A DNA stretch of 64,000 bases. It comes from Paraspadella gotoi (taxonomy: Eukaryota > Chaetognatha). The position numbers and the translations under genes are program-made. Position 1 is the stretch's first letter. Every line of letters begins with the position of its first letter. Under the pieces are notes generated by a model, which was not told where the DNA came from, did not search any database, and worked only from the letters and a program-made list of their open reading frames with translations. Positions 55,093-64,000 of the stretch are shown here, in pieces. The stretch spans positions 12,764,124 to 12,828,123 of the forward strand of contig CM119265.1 in NCBI GenBank assembly GCA_051294375.1, written 5' to 3'.

Positions 55093-56770
55093 GCGATGTC
55101 TCCGTCACCGTCATTCACCGAAAACGGTGAGGACCGATCGCACGTTCACTCTCTCTTCACCCTTCACCCACCATTCCCTAAATTCACTATTACTTTTCCA
55201 TTTCCTCGTCCCTCGATCCTTTCGGCCAAGGCCAAATCAAATTGACATCAAAATTTCATCCCGTGGTCCAATCCAGGCATTCAGGCTGTCCAGTGACATA
55301 TCACCAAACATAAGCTTGTCATAGACTCGTTTCCGCCAATCCGAAGTGACACGAACGAACCTCGTGATCTTTTTTTTTAACATTTCACCAGCGATTAAAA
55401 ACGATTTTCCCTATCAAGAACCCGGTATGTCCGACTTGCTTTTACCCTGCTGATGCGCAGTCCCAAGAAGAACCCCAAGTCTTACTTGAGCACTCTCCAC
55501 ACTCTCCACTCCAGTTTCCAATCTTAAGTCTCCAGTCTCCACTCCCTTCTATGCTCCACCCTTTCCTCACAACCCTCGTTTCTCCATATCTCCTTCCCTT
55601 CTCTCTTTCCGTAGCAGCAGACGGGTGAGCCTGGCGACCGGCGACCGGGATCCGGCGACCGGCAAACCGCCGCCGAGAATTACGCGCCGACCTTTCCAAA
55701 ATATAATATCAGTGAAATATCGGTTCGGCGCCGGTTTTTGTTGGCGGAAACGAAAAATTCCGATGAGGCCTTCCGCCCTCAATTTTAGGAAGATTTTAGA
55801 AAAAAAAAAATTAAATTCTTTTAAAATTCTGAGGAATTATTCGACAATGTCGTGTTTTAAACCAAATTTACATTAATAAAGAATTGAACTATACTAATAC
55901 TAGTAATCTTTTTCGATAATTCCTAAAACCTACGGGATACAAAGTTACTGGTTTCGCCGCCTCTTTCGCCACCGCAAGGTCTTCGATTCCGACCTCGAGT
56001 TTTCGGGGCCACCACCAGCCCTTTTTTTTTTACTCGGAGGGCGGAGCTGTCTAAATATCGCGCCGTTTGCTCCAAGCTGCCCACCGCCGCTGCCCTCCCT
56101 CCGCCGCCGCCGCTCCACGCTGCTTCGAACTCTGCAGCGTCGCGCGTCGGAGGGAAACGGACGATGGTGGCCCCAAAAACAAGCGATCAAATGCCAAAAG
56201 TCGACCGGAAGCCGATATTAAGCGTTGCTTCCCCTTCCACTCGTCATCCGTCCAAACTCCTTTCATTTCTTTTTTTTTTCTTTTCTTTTCTTTTCTTTTT
56301 TAGCCATATATTCCGTTCTTTAATTTTTTTAAAAACTATTCTTAATCTATTTTCCATTTCTGATTATTTCTCTCTTCTTTCTTTTTTTCCCCTCGTTGCC
56401 TTTTCCATTCTATTCTCATTTCTTCCTTTTCCCATCCGATCCGGTCTTTCCTTTCCCTTCCCTCCCTTCAATTCCTTCACTTTTTCCACGTCGACCTGAA
56501 CTTAACGAAACTCATCGATATTTTGATAACCTGTCGTCCTTAAGATGTCGGATCAATTATTCTCTCCTCGTCGGTCACAAGGATCGAACGCAGGACCTCT
56601 CGCTCAAATGCCTCGAGTCCCCCCCTTTTGCGGCTCGGGGGGGGGGGCGTGGTTGGCGGCGTCGGCCGAAGAATGAGAAGCAAAGCGGAGTGGGACAAAA
56701 TAAATCTGTTGACGATGACTTATTAGACGCCGCCTGGTTCTTGGTTCTGGAATTTTTTTAGGATATATTA
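55093..56770. other. Mixed non-coding stretch with CpG-rich patches
   Basis: CpG-rich patches at ~55610-55740 and ~55950-56170, T/C-rich between. Open frames of 60-120 codons without domains. No gene supported. Confidence 0.4.
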
Positions 56771-56773
56771 GCT

Positions 56774-56862
56774 TCTCTCTCTCTCTCTCTCGTCTCTTCT
56801 CTCTCATCTCTCTCTCTCTCCTCTCTCTCTCTCTTCTCCTCTCTCTCTCTCTCTCTCTCCTT
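56774..56862 (+). repeat. TC-rich microsatellite
   Basis: Interrupted TC tract. Confidence 0.92.
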
Positions 56863-57555
56863 ATCTCGTCTCGCCCAAATTTTTTTTGCTAAACATTTTC
56901 TCTTTTTTTTTCTTTCCCCCTTTCACATCGCAATCTCGTCGGAAGATTAAAAGCTAAAACAAAAAAAAGGAAACAAAAGAAGATATAAAAAAAAGGAAAT
57001 AAAATCGAAAGTGTCGAAGAAAGAGACTAATGTTCCTTTCTTGTCAATAAAACCTCACAATGGCTATAGAACTCCGTCAATGAACCTGGATTGATGGCCT
57101 TGGCTATATTTTTTTTAATTCGGTGTTATACTACGTAGCTGTTTTTCTATGGTGGTAACATATCTCAACTTGCTATATTCTATTTCAAAAGTGCCACTAA
57201 AACAGTCTTAATAATAATGCGAGAATTAAAACTAAATATCAATCGTCAATTTAACAGTATATATACGAAAATGAATAAGCCAAATCTCTTAATCTAATTC
57301 GTTTAATTTATTAAATTTAAACAATTGTTCACAGTCACAGAATTTTTACGGACGAAGAAACAAAAGAACATAAATTAACACGACGCGTCAACGAATGAAA
57401 AAAAGGCGGCGACGCAGTGGAATGTGAAATGGAGGATTGGTGATGTTCAGTGCAGCGAGAAGAAAGAAAAAGGGAAAAAAGGAGAAAAACTGGAAAACGT
57501 CAATGACGTAAATATCCTTTTTTTTTGACGAACTGCGAGTATCTAGAAACAAAAG

Positions 57556-57666
<111 letters not shown>

Positions 57667-58636
57667 CTCTCGATTTAAAATAACCAACGAACAAACAAGC
57701 GAACGAACCGACGAACAAAGGAACGAACGAACTTCCAACGGAGGAGAAGGGTCACTGACGAACGATTCGCTTCGGGGCCAAGACGTAATTCGTCGTTAAC
57801 GTCGAAACGGTTTGACGTCGGTTTGAGGAACGACGAAAGGAGCGGTAGGCCGGTCGCGCCCCTATCGGAGTCCCGGAGAATTGAAAAACCCGCCACTAAG
57901 AAGACAGCCGAAACCGAAATTCATGGGTTGGCGGACTTCTATTGGTTTTTGACTCAGGGGGGGAACTTCTTGAGATTTAAATTATGAAAACTTTTTCGGG
58001 GTACGAAAGGGTTTTGGGTACAAGATTTGGGTTTAGATAAAAAGGCGATTGTTAAAAGAATTAAGTAAGGATTATCGATAGCTTGCATACCAGAATGCCT
58101 GCGGGGATTCTTCAGTTTTTCAATTAAAAATTAACGCACAAATAATAGAACTCATGAATAATGCCACGTTAATACTCTCATAACTCTTTTTTTTTTGTTC
58201 GAGAGCAATTTACTATGTTATCCCCGTGACAGCTCAACATTACTGACTATTGTTATTCAAATATTCAAATAAGCCTGCTGAGGCGTATCTTCTTTCCGGC
58301 TAGGAGATAATCTGGCACGAAAAATCGAAACAGGTCCCAGCTCACTTACGAGATATTTAAACATTTTTTTTCGTAATGTGGCTTCTGAATTTCCGATCTA
58401 ATCGTCAATACGTTAAAATAACCAAAAATGGACGCAAGGAAATAGATCTAAAATCGTGTGATTTTCGATTTTAGCAAATTTAGTGCAAAAGTAACAAAAG
58501 CGAGAAGTTGCAAAAGAGAAAAATAAAAAATTGAAAGTGTTGATTGAAAAGAAAAAAGAAAAAGAGTTGATATTCTGCGTAGTGTTGATACGAAGGATAG
58601 TTTTGACCCCAAACGTCACAAAAAACAAAGAGGACC

Positions 58637-59059
58637 TTAATCAAGTGACGACGTACGCCTTCCGTTTGTCGTCTTAGAAACGCGAAACACGGGAGGCCAA
58701 CGGCCGTCAGGCCAAATACCAAAAATGAATCTCGCTATTTTTATTGTCCAGAATCTCCGAGCGACTGATGCGCCTCTACAAAGGAAAAAAATTCTGTGCG
58801 AAACTGAAGTCGCGAACAAAATATGAACGAGAAGGAAGCTGCGATGTTGCGCCTCTTTGGATCGCATTAAGATTTTGAATGATTTGCAGGAGTCAATCAT
58901 ATATGAAATATCTATATCGCAGAGATCTCCAAGGCCGATGCTGTAGTTAATATTGTCATGAGCCATTGTGGATCCGATATTCACGCTTACAATTGCCAAA
59001 GGAGGAAGCAACTTTCTTATCTGAATTTCTTGTCTGGCAGCGGCATTATGTTTTTTCAC
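58637..59059 (-). other. 140-codon open frame, doubtful
   Basis: An open frame with ordinary residue composition (for example INYSIGLGDLCDIDISYMID) and no domain I recognise. It is not repeat-derived, so it is worth an RNA-seq check, but I cannot call it a gene. Confidence 0.15.
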
Positions 59060-59952
59060 TCATTTTTTGAAGTTCCAGAGGGATTTTACTTTTTTTTTCT
59101 TTTTGCTCTTTTAATCTATTTTCCGTCTTTTGTCTTCACATTGCATCGTAATATATACACACAAAAAATTAGTTTATGAACTCATCCTAAACAGAAAAGT
59201 ATTTTTCCATACAATCATGCATGCAATCATCTCATATCAACTCTTTTTTTAAAAGTTTAACGAAGGAAAAACGTCAAAAACCATAAAAAAAAACTTCACC
59301 AAAATACAACGTGAGTATTAAAACTCCGCCAAACGACAACCACCTGAAACAAAGGCACAACAAATAAACAACACACGAGAATAACTCTGGACTCGTGTTT
59401 GCGTGAAGCGAGGATTTCATCACGACTTGCTTCACGCTCTCCTTTCTCTCACCTCGGAACCTACCTGGGGAATCTGTTTTCCTTTTTTCTCTCTCTCTAT
59501 CTCTCTCTTTACTCTCTACTCTTCACTCTCTTCTCTTTTTAATCTTCTTGTTTATCAGTTCACTTTTTCTTTTATTTTTCCTCGTGTTTTCTTTCTTTTT
59601 TCTTTTCTTTTCTTCGTTTAGCCTTCGCTCGTCGACGTCAACGGTTATTTATTCGTCTCAATCCGCTCGCTTGTATTAAATACTTTCCTCTCACATCCGG
59701 GGTTGAATATTTTTTGAAAAAACCAAGTTGTTACTAAAATTTAACTAAACTAAAATGCGTTTTTTTGCTATCAAAACAAATCCTAAATCACTTAGCATTA
59801 AAAACCACTAAAACCACTCATATTATTTTTTTTAAAGTTCTTCTTTTCTTTTTGATTATCCTCGGTTCTTCGCTTCTTTCCTCTCTTTCCTCCCTTTCCT
59901 TCTTTGAGTCTTCCAGTATCTCTGTTTTTCTTCCTTCTTTCCTTCTTCTCCA

Positions 59953-59998
59953 CTCGCTTCTATTTCTATTACGGCGTCGTCTTTCTTATCTTCCTCGC

Positions 59999-60047
<49 letters not shown>

Positions 60048-60080
60048 TTCTCCCCTTCTCTCTCTCTCTCTCTCCCTTTC

Positions 60081-60178
<98 letters not shown>

Positions 60179-60239
60179 GCTCGCTTCTATTTTCTATTAC
60201 GGCGCGGCGTCTTTCTTATGTTTCGCGTGGTTTCTCTTT

Positions 60240-60299
<60 letters not shown>

Positions 60300-60500
60300 T
60301 CTCTTCTCTCTTTCCCGATTTTTCACTCTTGCTACTTTCCTCCTTGAATTCTTCATTCTTCCTCTTAATTTCTCCTCATTTTCTGGGTCCTAGTGTAGAT
60401 AATACAATTCATTCATTCATTCATCAACAGAGATGTTATTTATTTATCCTATCTCTCTCTTCTCTCTCCTCCTCTCTCTTTCTCTCTCCTCTCTCTCTCT

Positions 60501-60532
<32 letters not shown>

Positions 60533-60540
60533 TCCTATCT
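59953..60540 (+). repeat. TC-rich tract with an internal ~225-bp duplication
   Basis: CTCGCTTCTATTTCTATTAC and the following ~40 bp at 59953-60009 recur at 60178-60236, each followed by (TC)n. Long Ser/Leu frames through this region are repeat artefacts. Confidence 0.88.
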
Positions 60541-60699
60541 CGCTCTTTTCTGTCGCGTCGCTTTCAAATTTCAAGTGCATTATTATCGTCCCCCAGGAAT
60601 GGGTTCCCAAATTTTTTATTCCCATCACGAGCTAAAGTTGAGTGAAAGGGTAGAAGAAAAAAGTTTTTTTGAGAAAATGTCTAAAACCTTTTAAAGAGA

Positions 60700-61571
60700 T
60701 GTCTTAAATGCTTTCCTACGGATTAAATCACCACTTCGAATGCAAGTCAAACAAAAACTTTATTCAATTAATATCACATGAAGTGTAACTAAAAAAAAAT
60801 TTAAAAAAAACTTCAATCGAAAAGAAAGACATCTTTTTCGAAAATTATGATAGCAACAGAGCATGTACATTGTACAATTGCACATTTTACCACAGCTTTA
60901 ATTTACTTTGCAAAAAATAACTATTTCATCAATTTGACCTTAAGCGTGACTATAATTTTTTTCTAAATCTAAATTTGAAGAGAAAGTTAAACAAATAAAT
61001 ATAAATAGGAAGGTAAACTACTCATGTAAATTTTTCTCATTTAATATTCGTTCCTCTCGTGCAATCGCTTGGATCCATTTCGTTCGGTTCCATTGCAAAA
61101 ATAAATGGTTTTGTGTTTTAATCTTTTTTTCAAATCTAATGTTTATTATAGGCGACCATTTGTTAACAACGCGCTTTCAAAGAGATATTAATCTTTCATT
61201 TTTTTTACTACAGTATTAATCGTTATTGTGTTCATAGCATTGCCAACTCTCTTGTTCCTCTCAATTGCTAAGTTCTCCTCAGGCTTTAAGCACCAACCAC
61301 CCCCTGCTTTCCAAAGCGGCTTTTCATTCCTGCTTTGGATTTTAATTTCATATCATTTTAACCAGTAACGATCACCATGTGGATCTTGCAATAAATCCTT
61401 TTGTCTGAGTAAAAAGATGAAGTTAGTCGCCGTTGTCGCTCAATCTTATCCATAAATGACCGAAATATGGATGAGTCAAAAGGATCTCTCTTGATTTGAT
61501 TTTAAAATGTAGTATTTAGTCATTTGTTAAGTGGAGGCGATTTTATTTCTTTCTTTTGATTACTCCATCTC
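60700..61571. other. AT-rich non-coding stretch
   Basis: No open frame or recognisable feature beyond short homopolymers. Confidence 0.5.
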
Positions 61572-61575
61572 TTAA

Positions 61576-62447
61576 GGGGACCCAGTGATAAAAATGATAT
61601 CATAAAGCTTAGGTCTATCATCAAAGGAATTGAATGGTAATAGTCATTATTTTTCTTTGCACGGAAAGTGGCAAAAAAATTCCTATCTCTTTATTGTAGC
61701 GGAAACAAAATTTAATAATTATAAAAAAAAAATTTAGTTGACCCTACCTAAATATTTATATAATCCATTATTTTATTTTTTGCATTAGAAAGTATTTTTT
61801 ACTAAATTCCAATTTTTATTTTTTACTGTACAAAGCTATAATTTTAGGTTTAAGCCTCATTGAACAAAGGCTTTACAAGACTAATATTTTTATATTTTAT
61901 ATTTACTTAAAAGCAGACAAATCAAACCTAAAATCTATTCTTACAGAAACAAAACTTGTAATAATTATTAATTAATATTCATATTCATCCCTTAAATGTA
62001 AATTAACTATATTGATTCCTAATTATAACAATTAAAAATTTAGCAAAAGTACAGAATCTTTCTCTTCTTTTTATTATTTATATTACTTCAAAGAGTTTTA
62101 TTTTCATCCAATTAACAAATCATTTGAAAAGAAAGTTTAAATAAAATCAGTCGATACCTTAAATTTGATTCATTCCTAGTTTTTTTTCTTATAAATTTTT
62201 GTGATAAAAGCTGAAAATCTTTTTAAAATTAGATCTTACCTTTTTTGGAAAAAAAAATTTTAAACTTGAAAAAAGATTTTTCTTCTTACCGATTTTAAAG
62301 AAAATTAAGCTCGTGATTTTATCGAATTTTTTAACTACTTTCCCAAATGATTATAGAAGAAAAAATTATATGATCAGAACCAGCTTAAGTTAAAGGGTCA
62401 AACGTTATTGTTTTCAGCTTTTTACCCCCTGTTTTCACTTGGTCCCC
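61576..62447. mobile_element. Non-autonomous TIR element with TTAA flanks, ~872 bp
   Basis: The left end reads GGGGACCCAGTGATAAAA (61576-61593). The right end, reverse-complemented, reads GGGGACCAAGTGAAAA (62447-62432). Both are flanked by TTAA (61572-61575 and 62448-62451). The interior is AT-rich with no open frame. TTAA duplication plus short TIRs is the piggyBac pattern, although the GGGG terminus is not the usual CCC. It is a second, distinct element from the one at 23.3 kb. Confidence 0.65.
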
Positions 62448-62768
62448 TTAAGTTCTCTTTAACTCCCGCGTAGTTTTTCCTTCCTTTAATTCTCTCGCAC
62501 CTTATTTTTCTCCTTATGATGAAGGAGTCGCCCTTTTGGATTGTTCTCTGACTTCAGTTCACTTTTTTTTCTTTCTCCGCGTCATCTCGCCCTCCCCCTG
62601 AGGACCTCCCCACTGGCCCTCCACCACTTCCCAATCCTTTAGTCAACATTTCCTCCTCTTTTTCTTTTTCTCATTTTTGCCGCCTCCCCCCTTTCTTCCT
62701 CCCAAAATATTTTTTTTCCTCCAACCTCTCCAGCAACCACGCCTCGGCGACGGCGCCACAGGAGTTTT

Positions 62769-62778
62769 TTCTCTCTCT

Positions 62779-62838
<60 letters not shown>
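62769..62838 (+). repeat. (TC)n microsatellite
   Basis: Near-pure TC tract of ~70 bp. Confidence 0.96.
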
Positions 62839-62840
<2 letters not shown>

Positions 62841-63010
62841 TATGGTTTTTTGTTTCTATCCGTCGACGCCAAGGAGGAAAAGTGGCGCTGACGGGGAAAA
62901 ACAAGAGGGAGACGGGGAAAAAAAATATTGATCCTTTCGTCGTGATTACAGAGCCATTTATTATGATCAGGACAGGAACGTATATATGAGCGGGGGTATA
63001 GTTCGATCGA

Positions 63011-63051
63011 GACTCTCTCTCTCTCTTGTCTCTCTCTCTCTCTCTATCTTC

Positions 63052-63098
<47 letters not shown>

Positions 63099-63136
63099 TC
63101 TCTCTCTCTCCTCTCTCACAACACCGAAAAAAGCTC

Positions 63137-63202
<66 letters not shown>

Positions 63203-63238
63203 CTCTCGCCTCTCTCTCAACACCGAAAAAAAGTCTTC

Positions 63239-63317
<79 letters not shown>

Positions 63318-63360
63318 CTCACACACAACATTACGAAAAAAGCCTCCTCCCCTTCTCTCT
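63011..63360 (+). repeat. Higher-order repeat: TC tract plus CACCGAAAAAAG spacer, three units
   Basis: Spacer ACAACACCGAAAAAAGC (63118), CAACACCGAAAAAAAGTC (63219) and ACAACATTACGAAAAAAGCC (63325) separate TC tracts of ~75-85 bp, giving a ~100-bp unit. Confidence 0.88.
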
Positions 63361-63459
63361 CGTCCTCAATTTTTTACACATTTTCTATTTTCCTTTCATA
63401 AAAACGTCAGCTTCCCTCGAGTCCTCATCTTCATCTTTTGTTCCCGAGTAAATTGAGTA

Positions 63460-63849
63460 TTTTTCCTTCGCATTTCGACAGGTGCTTCGCTGCGAGGGCG
63501 GTGCGGCTGCGAAGGGGGCGTGGCTAGGCGAGGGCGAGGACGAAGGCGTGGGCTAGGAGGTGCTTTCGCATCTGCTCTTTAGCAAAGTCATTTCGGATCT
63601 GCATCTCGCGGCATTCGGTCGTCCAAACGACGCTTTACTTTTAAAGCTTGACGACGACGACGACCAAAGCGACATCAATTTTTTCTCTAATCAAACTCGT
63701 ATTTTATGACCTGAAAATTTTACCGATGGAACAACTAACGACGTCAAAACCTCGATTCAATCCAAACCCTCGCTTTTGTTTTTATTCCATTTTTTAGTGT
63801 TTCCTTTTATTTCTTTCCTTTTAGGCGTGACCACGCATACGCAAACTCC
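63460..63849. other. CpG-containing non-coding stretch
   Basis: GAGGGCG-rich at 63490-63570, (GAC)n at ~63650-63662, then mixed DNA leading to the X-box. Possibly promoter-proximal. Confidence 0.35.
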
Positions 63850-63862
63850 GTTGCTAGGCAAC
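63850..63862. promoter_or_regulatory. Palindromic X-box (RFX-type site)
   Basis: GTTGCTAGGCAAC, i.e. GTTGC-N3-GCAAC, a textbook X-box palindrome. It is followed within 25 bp by an octamer-like ATGTAAAT and then CpG-rich DNA. A promoter may start beyond the window edge. Confidence 0.6.
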
Positions 63863-64000
63863 GGGATTGATGCTTATGTAAATGTCATTGAAACTCGGAT
63901 GCCGAGGGGAAAGAAGACTAAGCCGCTCCCGCGACTAAAAAAATAGCGAGAGGAAGGAAGAGAGAGAGAGATGAGAGAGAGGAGAGAGTAAGTAGAGATA

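Noticed and set aside
56570-56600. tRNA-like B-box GTTCGATCC on the minus strand
   Set aside because: No T-stem or acceptor pairing around it.
59765-60694. 309-codon Ser/Leu/Phe-rich open frame
   Set aside because: Created by (TC)n repeats, which are open in several frames; no domain.

Overview
This is a gene-poor stretch of animal (metazoan) nuclear DNA. It has no bacterial-style operons. It holds very many long (GA)n/(TC)n microsatellites, trinucleotide (GTC/GAC/CGG) tracts, AT-rich non-coding DNA, dispersed CpG-rich blocks and scaffold gaps (runs of N). The one unambiguous protein-coding locus is an LTR retrotransposon of the Ty3/gypsy superfamily. Its Gag zinc knuckle is CX2HX9CX3C and its primer-binding site resembles tRNA-Trp, which points to the CsRn1-like clade known from flatworms, arthropods and other invertebrates. 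The host is therefore probably an invertebrate, but nothing in the window fixes the phylum.

Layout. 1-6.4 kb: gaps, GA/TC tracts and several direct or inverted duplications next to gaps, which look at least partly like assembly problems. 6.4-9.2 kb: non-coding, GA tracts. 9.25-14.06 kb: a pair of ~420-bp direct repeats enclosing minus-strand blocks that read like decayed or error-broken coding sequence of unknown family. 14-23 kb: GA tracts, a 12-bp GTCGTCGCTTTG minisatellite, a 66-bp-arm foldback and CpG-rich blocks, one with a palindromic X-box. 23.31-24.27 kb: a ~950-bp non-autonomous TIR element. 24.7-34.5 kb: CpG-rich putative promoter blocks (a CCAAT-box array at 28.1-28.3 kb, paired E-boxes at 26.9 kb, a DR1 site at 31.9 kb), an 18-bp-type minisatellite and a telomere-like (CCTAAT)n tract.

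34.74-40.88 kb: the LTR element on the minus strand, with both LTRs, PBS, gag, pol (protease, RT, RNase H, integrase with GPY/F tail) and a polypurine tract. gag and pol are both open and pol lies in the -1 frame relative to gag, with an in-phase G7 run in the overlap. 41-49.6 kb: a foldback with a hammerhead-like loop, the longest pure GA tract (127 bp), CGG-rich blocks and a 14-bp CACGTG palindrome. 49.6-51.6 kb: an extremely AT-rich tract with a degenerate 17-bp tandem repeat. 52-64 kb: more GA/TC tracts, a 17-bp-periodic CRE-like triplet, a second TIR element with TTAA duplications (61.58-62.45 kb) and a perfect X-box near the right end.

The retrotransposon genes act together: Gag forms the particle, protease/RT/RNase H copy the RNA primed from the PBS, and integrase inserts the copy. 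The rest is repeats plus candidate regulatory DNA. No multi-exon host gene could be established, and most long open frames are by-products of GA/TC repeats, which are open in several frames.
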